The notes below the pieces were generated by a model that was not told the origin of the DNA, did no database searches, and was given only the letters and a program-made list of their open reading frames with translations. Positions 26,043 to 39,178 of a stretch of 64,000 nucleotides of DNA are shown here, one piece after another. Each line of letters opens with the position of its first letter. Position 1 is the first letter of the stretch. The DNA is from Tetrahymena thermophila SB210 (taxonomy: Eukaryota > Ciliophora > Oligohymenophorea > Hymenostomatida > Tetrahymenidae): contig NW_002476463.1 of NCBI RefSeq assembly GCF_000189635.1, forward strand, positions 620,001 through 684,000, read 5' to 3'. A program made the translations under genes and the position numbers.

Positions 26043-27484
26043 TTCTTCTTTCTTTTTTATCTTTTTGTTAGATTTTTTTGTTGATTTTCTTTTAGTTTTA
26101 GAGTCTATCTTATTTTTTAGAAAAATTTTATATTTATTTTTTAATTGCTCTCTTAATTAATTTATAAAGAGCTAGCTGCTGCTTCTGTTGAGAGCGATAG
26201 AAAAAAAAACAAATATTCATTTGGAATAAATTTCATTTTTAAGAAAATTATAAATCAAACTACCACGCATTCATTCATACATACATACATTAATTAATTG
26301 ATTCTTTCATTCAGTCATAAGTAAATATATAAATAAATACATTGATTCTTATTTGAATCTAAATAAATAGAGCAGTAAGTAAATGATTGTGTCATTCACT
26401 CATTTATTGATTCTATCAATATATAAGCAAGTAAAATCCAATGCAAAATAAAAATAAAAAAATATACATTTAAAAATATCTTTTGGTATTATTTGTTTGT
26501 TTGTTTGTTTTTTTTTTTTTTGATTGAATCCATTAAATATTCGTTCAATATTCTGTTTATAAAATCTAAACAAAAGAAGATATGATAAATTTTAATATTA
26601 AATATTCTATTGCTTAATTCCATCTAGGATTTTATATGATAGTAGAAAGTATTAAAGAGCAGTCAACATAAAATAGAATGAGTGTTAAAGATGCTGTCAT
26701 GCAAAAAAATAAAGATATTGAACTAGATTTACTTTCTACAGTAGCTATTAAATTTCGTAAAATATCTTAAACACACTTGAACAAGAAGATTGATTGATAG
26801 ATATATAGATATATAGATAGCGCAAAATTATATCTCCAGCCAATTTAATAAAATGCCTATCTATTAGGTAGGGAATTTCCACCGTACTTTGATAATATCA
26901 ATTAATTAACATAAAGATACATCATATCTTTGATATTTCCTCTTTCTTTATATGCATATTTAATTTCAAAAATTTTTCTTTCATTTTAATTAAAACCTAC
27001 TAACTAACTATCATACAAAAAAAAAAAAAATTCATAAACCTTCTACATAAACAAATTATCCTACCTATTTGCCTACCTAACTACCTACCATCCTAAATTA
27101 TTTTTTGGTAAATTAAAAGCAGCTATAACAAAAAATTTTAATTTTACTATAATTTTTTCGTTGTAAAATGTGATAAAGTCCTCAATAAAATGCTAATAAA
27201 ACATCAAAGAGAATACACAATTATATTATTGAGTCAGTTTTGAACATTAATTTATATTTTTGCTCATTTTGTGAGCTGTAAGACAAATTAATTATTGGAA
27301 TTATTAATCATTTATTTTTGATAAATAGATTCTTGATAATTTTTCTTATAACGAACCTCGCGAATATAATTTAATTATTATAATTTATTTTTCTCCTACC
27401 ACCTCTATCAATTAGTTTAGAATTTTTTTACTGACATAGTCTTTTATTGGATATTGAATGCCTTACAGGTCTTATAATCATCAA
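26043..27484. other. Intergenic, AT-rich with simple repeats
   Basis: Contains short simple repeats: gtttgtttgtttg plus a poly-T tract at 26,491-26,521, gata-like runs near 26,795-26,820 and cctac-rich phrases near 27,055-27,095. It includes the promoter side of the MORN gene. No gene was recognised. Confidence 0.55.
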
Positions 27485-28745
27485 TCAATTAGTCTTGGAT
27501 TTTAAATAATTATATGTTTAGTTATGATTTTACATTTTATCAAGAATGTCTTGAGTATTTTCAATTCTAAAGTAAAGCGTTGACAACTTCTCCCCTTCAA
27601 ATATAAGTTACTTAATTATTTGCATAAGCTATTTGACCTCTTTTTCTTCAATAAAAAAGGCTAAAATTCAAAACCACTAATATTTATAAACTAGTTCATT
27701 TAAGAATCGTACTATAAAAAAGTGAAGCTAAGTCTTCAAAATTCAAGAAAAAATTATCTTCTCGCTTAACTCCATTTAAGAAAAATTGATATAATAAATA
27801 TGATGACGTCTCTCTATTAATCCTCATCTAGAAAATGATAAATGCAAATTTTCAATGCGCTAGTAAAATAACTACTTATAAAAATATGGCTTCTCTGTGA
27901 AATAATTATATGCAATTAGCCAGCTATAAATCTATTTATTTCATTAAAATAAGAAAGATATCAAATTTATATTTTTACTAAATTCTACATGATAATAATG
28001 CTAGAAAAAAATTAATCTATTTTACTGTTAAATTTTTCTAAATTAAGAAGTTTAGTTTAGCATTGGGCGAAAATAACTCTAGCTTATATTTAGATCTACT
28101 ATACCGTTGTATTAAATTAATGAAAAATTAGTTCTTTAATCACTGCTTTACATTACCAAAATATTTTCAACTCTTTCTATTTTATAATTAAAAACTGCAA
28201 CAAAATCTTTAAGCACTGAAAGTAACTTTCTCACTTTTAAGAAAGAAAAAATAAAGCTAATATTAAATAAGCACAGATTTACTCAATTTTAAGTTAAGCA
28301 ACAGACATAATCTGGTTATATTTTATATTATATGAAGTGACTATCTATCTATTCTTTGTCAAAAACTAACAAATGAAATTGAAAGTTCTTTATTTTTTCA
28401 ATTTCTATCATTTCTTATAATATTCTATTTCTAGCTTGAAAGAACATACTTTCATTTTTAATTTCTATTTTTATCACTCAAAGGAGTATTTTATATAATT
28501 TCCTTGCTTTTATATTATTCTCTTTGAAAGTATAAAAAAATTTGACATAACCCTTGTAAAATTTCATAAAAATAAGCTAAATTTGCAATCAGTGAATTTA
28601 AAATTATAGCATGTCCAAAAAATACCGATCTAATTTTTATTAGTATAGTACCATCTAAAGAGCTAACATACTTTCTCAAAAAACTTATAAGGCAAGTGTG
28701 GCTATTAGCGAAACTGTCTATTTGCTTAAATTTTCTATTTTACAT
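27485..28745 (-). CDS. Possible multi-exon gene, unresolved
   Basis: Several separate minus-strand segments read as protein-like sequence of better composition than the flanks. These are MQNRKFKQIDSFANSHTC starting at 28745; MIEIEKIKNFQFHLLVFDKE near 28,410; KVRKLLSVLKDFVAVFNYK near 28,225; RSKYKLELFSPNAKLNFLIQ near 28,090; and FFIEEKEVKQLMQIIKQLI near 27,660, ending at TGA 27485-27487. Each is bounded by plausible GT or AG sites, but I could not build one consistent chain of phases. No domain is recognised. It might be a real gene, a decayed one, or partly chance open frame in AT-rich DNA. Confidence 0.35.
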
Positions 28746-30598
28746 TAATTTCAAGCAAAAAAAAAAAATGAAACTAAGAAAGAAAGAAAGACAAGTAACA
28801 CAAAAATCCAAATATAAGTTAAAATTTTAAAATCTTAATAGATATATTTTTGGTCCATTCATCTAAATTACTTCTTAATTAATTAAAAATATAATTATAA
28901 AATTAAAACAAACTCTAAAAACAAAATATTAATTTTGCTGACTTTGTTATAAAAAAATCAAAATTATCTTTATTTATTTATTTCACTTTCTAAATAATTT
29001 GTTTAATATTGAATGATAATTTCATTTCAAGTTATCGTTATTGACGCAGCATTTTAAAATGTGATCACTAAATATTTTCTTTTTGTTTTTGTTTATATCA
29101 AATTAATATCTAATATTCAAATATCTTAATCAAAATCAGATAAAAAGATATTTTTTATGAAGATTTTCACTTTATTTTGAAATTCAAACATTCACTCACT
29201 ATTTTTATTAAATTAATATCTAATTAAATTGTGTTCGTCATTTATTAATTTGAAATACCTCTCACTTTAAATACTTATTTGATCCCAACAAAATTAGAAC
29301 GATAAAAATAACTGAACAATTTACTTAATTTTGATTTTTTTTTCAATAAATTTAGTTTCTTCTTCTCCTACCAAAAATATTATTCTCGAAAGGCTATAAT
29401 TTCAAAAGTAACAAATACTTTTTCAGATTACTGCTCAATCTACTTATCTTTTATTATTCAATAAATTAAAAATATTCTGTTTTCAAATATTAAAAACAAT
29501 ATTTTAGATTATTCATTCTAAAATATAATTTATCTTACATATTTTTTTTTTAATCTAAAAATATAAATGAAGAAATTTAAATAACTCTATTTTAAAAACT
29601 AAATTAAAAATATTTTTTATTATAATTTTAATTATTTCAATTTAATTTAAAAATATTGTACATTAAATTTATCACATGACTCAAGACAGTGAAATTATTA
29701 ATAGAAAAGTGATACTTTAAAGTTTCTGCTCATAGGGATATTTATTACTATCCTCGAATAATTACTTCTCTAGTAAGTTTTAAATATTTAGTAGAATAAT
29801 AAATATTATAGAAATAGGTTTCGAACCTGAATATGCATTACTTTTATTATTAAGCCCTCATAAAAATAAAATTTTTGTTATCATTTAAAAATATTAAGAA
29901 CTTTCAGAAACTAAAAGTATATCTGAATATTTAAAATGTTTTTAATATATTCTATTTATTGTAATTTTATTTAAACTTTATTTATGTTTAAAAAAAGAAA
30001 TTTCCATTATTAATACATCTAATTATATAAAAAGACTTCCCATTTTTTAATAAGACATTAATAATTAATAAAATTTTCAATTTTTTTTGGTGAAAACTTA
30101 AGAATTATTTTATTTAAGTAAACTTAATTTTATTTTATTTAATAAATTTACAAAATAAGAAAAATATAAAAATAATAATAAATTTATCAATCTTTCTAAA
30201 TATTATTATTAATTATCCAATTACAAAATATTATAAAATAAACCATATTATTCAAATATTTAATATTTATTCATACTTTTTCAATACTTATTTTCATAAT
30301 CAGATAGATATTTTAAAGAGGATTAATCTTTTTAATTTATAATACTTATTTATTATTTTCAATTCTTATGATTTATTGATATTTTTGACCCTTCAAATAT
30401 AAATTTATGTAAATTACTAAAAAAAATTAAATAGAATAAAATTTTTAAATTAAATATTATATTTTATTAGCAGAATAAATAATAAATAAATAAATCAAAT
30501 ATAAGGCTAATAAATAAATAAATTAAAATTTTTTTAATTTTAAATTCATTTTTATATTAAAAAAACATCGTAACCCAAAATAAATAAACTATTTTTAC
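28746..30598. other. Very AT-rich stretch; may hold the 3' end of the LRR exon-array gene
   Basis: About 1.85 kb dominated by A/T tracts. The LRR exon array immediately to the right is transcribed into this region and must have its terminal exon and TGA somewhere here or further on. A segment near 29,700-29,870 on the minus strand is slightly less AT-rich and open, but was not convincing enough to call. Confidence 0.45.
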
Positions 30599-33500
30599 TG
30601 AAGATTGAGTATCAAAGTTTAGAGATTAGTGCACTTTCCTAAACCATAACTTAAGCCTAATACACCTTCTTTCCCAATTTAATTTTTACTTTTTAAATAT
30701 TGAAGAAAAAAAAAATAATTAATTAGTTAGTTAGTTAGGTTAGTCAGAGTGAAAATGAAGAAAAAATATGAAATAATAAGAAATTAATATAAGCGAAGTT
30801 GAAAATAAATAAATGAGTTAAATTAGCAAACAATTATATAAAAAGAAATAAATAAAGCAAAAAGCTAATAAATAAATTAAAAGAGTAAGTTATATCTATT
30901 GTTTTAAATATTCTTTAATATAAAAAATATCTCAATCCTAAACAAATATAAGATTATTACTATAGATAAAGTGTCAAATTTTAGAGATTAGTGCAATTTG
31001 CTAGAGCAGAACCTAATCCTAATGCACCTCCATCACTTATTTCATTGCTACTTTTTAAAAATTGAAGAAAAAATATATGGTTAATTAGATAGTTACAATT
31101 AGAAATGAAGAAAAAATATGAAATAATAAGAAATTAAATTGATTAATTAATAAATTGAAAATAAATAAATGGGTTAAATTAGCAAAAAATGAAAAAAAGA
31201 AATAAAATAAAAAGCTAACAAATAAATTAAAAGAGTTAGTTATATTGTTTTGATTTATTTTTATATTAAAAAATATCTCAATCCAAAACAAATAAATTGT
31301 TTTTACAAAAGAAAGAGTTTCAAATTTGAGAGATTAGTGCAATTTGCTAGAGCAGAGCCTAATCCTAACGCACCTTCATCACCTAATTGATTGTTACTTT
31401 TTAAATATTGAAGAAATAATATTTAGTTAATTTGCTTGTTATAATGAAAAAATGAAGAAAGAAAATGAAATAATAAGAAAAAATATGAAATAATAAGAAA
31501 TTAATTAAATGAGCAAACAATTAAAAAAACTCAAACAAAATAAAAAATGAAAAATAAATCAAATAAATAGCTAATAAATAAATTAAAAGAGTTAGTTAAA
31601 TTGTTTTAAATTCATTTTTATATAAAATATATCTCAATCTAAAACAAATAAACTGTTTTTACAAAAGAAAAAGTTTCAAATTTGAGAGATTAGTGCAATT
31701 TGCTAGAGCTGAGCCTAATCCTAATGCCCCCTCATCACCAATATTATTGCAACTATTTAAATATAGAAGAAAAAAATATAGTTAATTAGTAAGTTAAAAT
31801 AAAAAAATGAACAAATAAGAAATGAACAAATAAATAATCAAGGCAAAAGTTGAAAAGGAAAGTAGAATAAAAAAAAGAAAACAAATAAAAGCTAATAAAT
31901 AAATTAAAAAAATTAGTTATTTTGTTTTAAATACATTTTTATTTTTAAAATATCACAATCAAACACATAAACTTTTTTTACTATAAACAAAGAGTCAAAT
32001 TTTAGAGATTAGTGCAGTTTTCTAAACCAGAGCCTAAGCCTGATGCACCTAATGAACCAATTTTATTGACACTATATAAATTTGAAGAAAAAATATGAAA
32101 TAGTAAAAAATTAATTAATAATTAAAGCAAACTTTTAAAATAAAAAATGAATTAAATTCTAAGGAAAAAAAAATTAAATAAAAATAAATAAATAAAAAAA
32201 GTTAGTTAAATTGTTTAATACATTTTTATTTTTAAAAATATCACTATTCAAAACAAATAATATTTTTACGCAAGATCAATTGCCAAATTTGAGAGATTAC
32301 TGCAGTTTGTTAAGCTAGAACCTAAACCTAGTGTACCTTCATCACCAATTTAATTTTAACTTTTTAAATATTGAAGAAAAATACGAAATAATAAGAAAAT
32401 TAATTAATAATAAAACAAAAAGTTAAAAATGTAAAAAAAAGAGAGTTAAATTAGCAAGTAAAGATAAAAAATATAAGCAGAAGGGAAAAAAAATCAAATA
32501 AAAAGTTAATAAATAAAAAATATTTAGTTAAATTATTTTAAATTCATTTTTATTTTTAAAAATATCACAATTTAAACAAATAATTTTTACACAAGATTAA
32601 GTGTCAAATTTGAGAGATTAATGCAGTTTGCTAAAATAGAACCCAAACTTGATATACCTTCATCACCAATTTAATTTTAACTTTTTAAGTTTTGAAGAAA
32701 TAATATATAGCTGATAATTTAGCTAGAATAAAAAATATTAAATAATAAGAAAATTAATTAACAATAAAAGAAAAAGTTAAAAATGAAAAAAAGAGTTAAG
32801 TTAAAAATGAAAGATAAAACAAGCAAGCAGAAAAAAAAGAAAAATTAATAAAATAAAAATCTAATAAATAAATTAAAAGAATAAGTTATTTTGTTTTAAA
32901 TTTATTTTTTTTATTAAAAAGAATAACAATCCAAAACAAAATAATTAAATGTTTTTTTTTACTCAAGTTTAAGTTTCAAATTTGAGAGATTAATGCACTT
33001 TCCCAAACCAAAACATAAGCCTATTACACCTTTATCATCTATTTAATTGCATCTTTTTATATATTAAAGAGAAAAATATGTTGTTAGTTTGTTAGAATCA
33101 AAAAATGAAGAAAAAATATTAAATAAAAAGAAATGGATTACTTAATATTAAAAACAAAATGAAAATAAAAAAATGAGTTAAATTAATAAAAAAAAAAAAC
33201 ATAAGCAGAATATATAAAAGAGTAAGTTATATTGTTTTAAATTCATTTTTATATTAAAAAATATAACAATCCAAAACAAATAAACTGTTTTTACTCAAGT
33301 TCAAGTATTAAATTTGAGAGATTAGTGCAGTTTGCTAAGCAGCAACCTAAGTCTGAGGCCCCTACTGAGCCAATTTTATTAAAACTTTTTAATATTGAAG
33401 AAAAAATACAAATTTAATTAGTTTGTTAGTTAGAAAGATAATTGAAGAAAAAATGATAATAAAATCAAATGCTAAAAATGAAAAAATAATTAAATGAATA

Positions 33501-34060
33501 AAGAAAAAAAAACTCAAGCAAAATAAAAAAAGAAAAATAAATTAAATAAGAATATAATAAATAAATTAAACATTTATTTATATTAATAAAACAAATTAAC
33601 TGCTTTTACCCAAGGTTTAAATTCAAATTTGAGAGATTAGTACATTTTCCTAAACCAAAACATAAGTCTGATACACCTTTTGAATCAATTTAATTAGACC
33701 TTTTTAAATATAAAAAGAAAAATATATATTAGTAAGAATTATAGAATTATATCAAATAATAAAAAATTAATTAATAATAAAAGCAAAAGTTGAAAATGAA
33801 AAAATTAGTTAAATTAATAAAGAAAAAAAAAACACAAACAAAATAAATAAATAAAAAAACATCAAATAAAAAACTTATAAATAAAGTAAAAGAATTATTT
33901 ATATTTTTAATTTACTTATATTTTTTAAATTAAAAAATACAATAATCCAAAAAAAACAATCTGCTTTTACCCAATAAAAAGTGTCAAATTTGAGAGATTA
34001 GTGCACTTTTCTAATCTAGAACCTAAGCTTGATACATCAATTGCACCAACATTATTAAAA
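30599..34060 (-). CDS. Leucine-rich-repeat protein gene built from eleven 90-nt exons; both ends missing
   Basis: Eleven exons of exactly 90 nt lie at 33971-34060, 33610-33699, 33295-33384, 32963-33052, 32591-32680, 32270-32359, 31982-32071, 31663-31752, 31307-31396, 30961-31050 and 30599-30688. Each encodes one roughly 30-residue repeat of the ciliate LRR type, best seen as NNQLGDEGALGLGSALANC followed by TNLSNLKLFL. Every exon starts with one base completing a codon and ends with two bases of the next. The donor is GTAAAA or GTAATA, the acceptor AAG or TAG. Introns are 198-282 nt. None of the eleven has an in-frame TGA or length change, and spliced joins restore the LxLxxN motif across junctions. 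The repeats should form a curved binding surface. A weak further exon may lie near 34,515-34,565. I found neither a start codon exon nor a terminal exon, so the rest of the protein is unknown. Confidence 0.75.
30599..34060 (-). repeat. Tandem array of 11 exon-plus-intron units, 290-370 bp each
   Basis: The block gagattagtgca recurs at about 30621, 30985, 31332, 31687, 32004, 32294, 32614, 32984, 33318, 33635 and 33994 with minor changes. The similarity also covers intron parts, such as tttttaaatattgaagaaaaa next to the acceptor and ttttactcaag next to the donor. This shows that whole exon-intron units were duplicated. A decayed piece of the unit without its exon (ttttaaatattgaagaaaag) remains near 34,253-34,273. 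Confidence 0.9.
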
Positions 34061-37000
34061 CTTATTAAAATTTAAGAAAAAATATATAGTTAATCAGTTA
34101 GTAGAAGGATAAAATATTAAATAATAAGAAATTAATTAATAATAATAAAAAAGAAAAATTTGAAAATGAAAGAATTTGCTAAAAAAACAAACAATGAAAA
34201 AAAACACAAGCAGAATAAAAAAAGAAAAATAAATCCAATCAATCGTTCATTTTTAAATATTGAAGAAAAGATATGTGATTAATTAGTTATTAGTTAAATA
34301 CGAAGAAAAAATATCATAGAATAAGAAATGAGCAATTTATAATTAAAACAAAAATTGAATGAAAATAAAGTTAAAATAATAAAAAATATTTGGATACAGA
34401 AAAATAGATGAATATTAATGAAAACTTTAATTAGAAAAATAATAATGTAAAATAAATAGAAAATTAAATATATAAAAAATATTAATATCAAAAATATAAA
34501 TAAATTAAATGTACTTCAGATCAATATGGAGAACTTAGTGAGATTAAAATGAAGAGTTAAAAAACTTTTTTGTTAATAAAAATAAATTTAAGCAGTTTTA
34601 TTAAAAAAATAATATTTACTTCTTCAAGATTTTTGTTATTATATTTTTTCTATTAAATCATTTCTTTATTTATCTACTTTTCAAAAATATTCAATAGCAA
34701 TTTATCGAAATTTTATTAATAAATAGGATATTAAAAATTTAATTTCCTTTTTTCTTAATATTTCTATTTAAAACTTATACTTAAAAGTAGGAATGAGAGA
34801 TATATATTGAAAAAATTATTGCAATAAAAATAGTTTAAAATTTTAATAAAATAATGCTTATTTGTAAATTTTTCTGTTTTATTCCAGTAAGTAAAGAGGG
34901 TTGGCCATATTAAACATTTTAAAATATATTTAATAAATATTTACAATATTATAATATTTATAAAACAAACCTCAAATTATTTTCAAATCCCATTAGTTTT
35001 TTTTTTAATTATGTATAATAAATAAGGATATTTATTATTTCATTTATAATTTAAAGAATTTATTTATGAAACTAGGAATTAGTGGTGGGGTTGAGTATAG
35101 GACCACATTAGTTTTTTATCATATATTTAATAATATATTAAATATAGTAAGTATTTTTTAATCTAAATATTTTATTATATATTATTTGTAGTTCCTCAAT
35201 AATTAAAAGTAACTCCCTCCAACTAACTATATTTTTTATTATTTAGATTGGTATTTATTGAAAATTTCTTTAATTATTTCAAAATAAGATCTTAATTTTT
35301 AAAAAAAGTATAAAAAAAGAGGATAATGAGATTTTATACTTAATTTATTTAAAATTCTTAACAAAAATAAGCTTAACTAGTGCTACATATTTCTTTTTAA
35401 GTTTTATTCAATAGTATTTAACGAAAAAGGGATGCCAGCTAATTCAAATAAGCTACAAATTAATTTATTATAAAACAAGAGATAAATTAAAAATATTCAA
35501 AAAAGTAAAGGAAAAAGAAGATAATGATTACATTTCTTTATCAAAGCAATCTAAGAGAGATATATAAAGACATTTAATTTAATATTATAAAGAGTATTTT
35601 GATAACAATTAAAGAAATATTTTTTCAAAAATAATGTTTGTGCTTAAGATATCAATGATGTCATTCTCTTTAATAATGTAATTAATTATATTTATGCCTC
35701 CTTTTGATAACATTTATTTTAATTACTTACTATTATTATCATTATTAATAGATTGAAAACAATATAGTTTACAAATAATTGGTTTCAAAACATTGTATCA
35801 ATCTAAATATAAAAACTTAAGATATTTAATAAACTTATACAAACATAAATACAGCTAAGCAATTTAATGTTTATTTAATTTTATATTTTTAATATTGGTA
35901 AAGTATATTCTTTATGATCAATTTCTAAAAATATAAATTTTATATTTATCAATAGCATATTAATTAATATTTTCACATCATTAAAATGTTTCAAAAATAA
36001 AAAATAATCTTGATAATTAACTATTTACTGCTGATTAAGCTTAATCAGGAAAGAATTTTATTTTATTTTAGCTAATATTTTAAAAATTAATGATAATACC
36101 AGTTATAAATTATCATAATTAGTAATAAATTTTCTTTTACCTTAGAAGCAATTTCTGTTGCCCCTAAACATAAATTTGGTACTTTTAATATATTTAGTAA
36201 TAATTATCTTCATAATTATAATTATTGTAATTTATTTATTATTATTCTCAGAATAATGGAAACCAATTTATAAAATTTAAATTACAAACATTTGTTAAAT
36301 ATTACAAATTAATACTTTTAGACTATAGATGAAATAAAATTATAATTTATATGTTTTTATATTTAGTTTAAAAGATCTTTTAGATCTATTTTAAATTTTC
36401 AAAAAATTAATAATAATTTTAAAAATAAAATTTAGTTTCCAAAATTTCAAAGCCATAATATTTTAATAAATCTTATGTTTTTTATTAATAGCAAAAATTA
36501 TAAACTAATAATTATAAATTCAATATTTATTCAATAAAATTATTATTAAATACAATAATTATTTAATACAACATTTATCATATAAAAAGATTATTCAAAA
36601 AAAAATTATTTACACACTATTTATTGAATACAAGATTATTTAATTGATCAATTATTTTTAATAGATTAAATATAATATTAATGATAATAAGAAAACAAAC
36701 TTGCTGAGCTATTCTCATACTTCTTTTAATTTTTTATTTAAATATGATAATATTTTTTTAAAGTATTTCAATAAAATCTACGTTTTGAATAAACAATTTA
36801 AAAATATTATATTGATTATAATGATAGCAAGTGAAAAAATAATGAGCGAGTTATGATTGTTTGGATTTAGAATGTAATTTTTTTTGAAAAAATAGAATTC
36901 AAGATATTATCAGAATTACATGTAAAATTGTAAAAGTAATGAGGAAATTCAGTGAATTCACATTCTCATAATTATTTATATGCTATGAAATTTTAAGAAG

Positions 37001-37972
37001 TTTATGAAAATATTTGAAAAATTATGAAAATGTTTCTGTTAACAAATAATAATTTGACATTATAATAAAAAATTATTAATTAAAATTTATTAAAAGAGAT
37101 AGATACACTTTTTTTTAGAAGAATTATACAAATAATAAATATTATTGCTCTCTTCTAAATTTTATTTTCAAATTGAATGAAATGTTCGATTTTTTAAAAT
37201 AAAAATAATTTATTTACTTAGACAGTTTGGTTAAAAGTGGTAGAAAAATTTAAGCTATATATGAAAAAAATTATGAAATTAATTTGCAAATAAATAAATC
37301 TTCAAATTAATAAATTTAGTAAATTAACGTTAACACGAAACTATAAAATTAATTATGTTTTTTGAAAATTCTTTAATTTAAAAATTGAGATAATAGTTTG
37401 TTGTAGTTATTAGTAATGTTTTATAGCTAATTTTAACTTAGATAAATTTCTGTAATATTTTATGAACATAATAAATTAAAATCTCTTGTATTTAAAATAA
37501 AAATAATTTTATCATTTTTATAAATTAAAAATCAATAAAAAAACATTTTCTTGTTTTAATTCATTTTTTTTTATTTTTTATTTAGGCCATTAAATATTAA
37601 GTATTAATGAATTCTTTTAATGATTACTTTGTATTAATATTAAAGAGTAGAAAATATAAAATAAAGATGATTATTTGTTTTGCTAATCTTACATCTAAGT
37701 AGAGCAAAAATACATTTAAAAAAGAGGTAGAATAAGAATAATTTATTTGATTAAGGGTTAGAGTTTTTAGAAAAATACAAAGAATTTACAAGAATAAAGA
37801 TTAAGTAAGATAGATATTAAATAAGCTGAAATATTGATATTAAAATGGTTAGTAGTTAGATAGTTAGTTATTGAAATATATTAGTTTAATGATGATGATG
37901 ATGATGAAATCATTTTTACTGTAGCAAATGATTATTTTAAATTTTAAAAAGCTTTTAAATAAATTTAGATTC
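34061..37972. other. Long very AT-rich stretch with no convincing gene
   Basis: Nearly 4 kb with almost no G or C runs. It should contain upstream exons or the promoter of the LRR exon-array gene, but none could be identified with confidence. A (GAT)n run is present at 37,891-37,906. The segment near 35,080-35,115 is locally less AT-rich but not coding. Confidence 0.5.
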
Positions 37973-39178
37973 TCAATTTTATTCATGAGGGTTAGAATCT
38001 TTATAATTTTCAGTTATTATTTTAGGTAATTCGTTGTTGCATTCTGGAGAATGGATATCGCTTTCACTTTTAAGTAACTGAGGTGATACTTTTATTTATA
38101 AAATGCATTTTTATTCTTTATTTTTTTATGGAATTATCTTTTTAGATAAGTCAATGAGATGAATTTTAATATTTTATTCCTTTTTTTCAGATTATTTTGG
38201 TTTCTCGCTTTGATCATTGAGCTAGTTGAAATTTTAAGAAGCTGTAATTGGTAAAGCAATGCATGCTCCAAGCTTAGACTTAGCGAATTGAATTATCAAA
38301 ATTGATTTGTAGAGGAAGATTTCTTGGATAAGAGTGCAAATAATTGAAAATATGATAGTTAGAGTGTAGTTTTTAGTGTATTAAAGTATTTCTGCTTAAA
38401 TTTAATTAGCAGCAATTGAATAGCAAGTTCCTTTTGCTTAAGGTTTCTAACTAACATCCCAGAAGAAGTAGTTTTAATTACTTTCACATATTCCACTACA
38501 TTAAAGTTATTATTCTATATCACTAAGCTTTTGCATAGCTGCAATTTTTTAGTATTATTAATTATAATTAATTTGTTCAGTATGACTATAACTAATATTT
38601 TCTTATTTAGATTCGCTTACATTTGAATCAATTGAGCTCTTTGAATCAGCTAAGCATGCTTAAAAATTAGCAAATTAGTTGTTTTCAATATCTGATTTGT
38701 TAGTGCAAGGACAATTTTATGAGCAGTTCATTTTATTTGCTTCATCATATAATTAATGTGAGAGGCTTGGCCAGAGTAACTTTGAGTTATTTAAGCACTT
38801 TTACTAGAAATCAAGCTCAGTTACGCTCTCTTCCTTTCCTATGAAAAGTGATTTTGCTTGATATTGGCTATTCAAGTTAACTACAAGAGAAGCCAATAAA
38901 AGGATTAAAACTAATTTAGAAATCAATCCTGCTCTTTGAACTAATAAATGATAGAGCTGGAATATGAGAGCAGTTGTAATAATACAGAAGATAATCATGC
39001 GATGGAAATAAGTCTCTGTAGCTATAAGACTATCTTAGAAAGGGAAGGAAACACCACTAAAGATAGTTACTCCGCTATAAATTACTTTAAGAACAAGAGC
39101 GAAGACAATCAGAGTGCTTATTCCTCTTTAGCATAGCACTTTTAAGTGCTCTTGGCTGAATTTTTAGAAAGAATTCAT
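37973..39178 (-). CDS. Four-span tetraspanin-like membrane protein (401 aa)
   Basis: A single intron-free frame of 402 codons starts MNSFQKFSQEHLKVLC at 39178 and ends at TGA 37973-37975. Hydrophobic spans are STLIVFALVLKVIYSGVTIF (about residues 20-40), MIIFCIITTALIFQLYHLL (about 62-80), LISKLVLILLLASLVVNLN (about 86-105) and YTLTIIFSIICTLIQEIFL (about 240-260). Between spans 3 and 4 lies a loop of about 135 residues with paired cysteines (NCSQNCPC, QCSGIC, GTCYS). This is the topology of a tetraspanin with a large second extracellular loop. The exact CCG motif of classical tetraspanins is absent. About 130 hydrophilic Lys/Gln/Asn-rich residues follow the last span. Tetraspanins organise membrane microdomains; the role here is inferred from topology only. 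A shorter standard-code frame on the opposite strand is antisense. Confidence 0.7.

Noticed and set aside
29800-29840. tttcgaacct phrase resembling a tRNA T-arm
   Set aside because: No matching acceptor stem, A box or anticodon arm could be found around it on either strand.
38948-39136. Short plus-strand frame beginning MIELEYESSC
   Set aside because: It is antisense to the first spans of the tetraspanin-like gene, whose 402-codon frame is intact.
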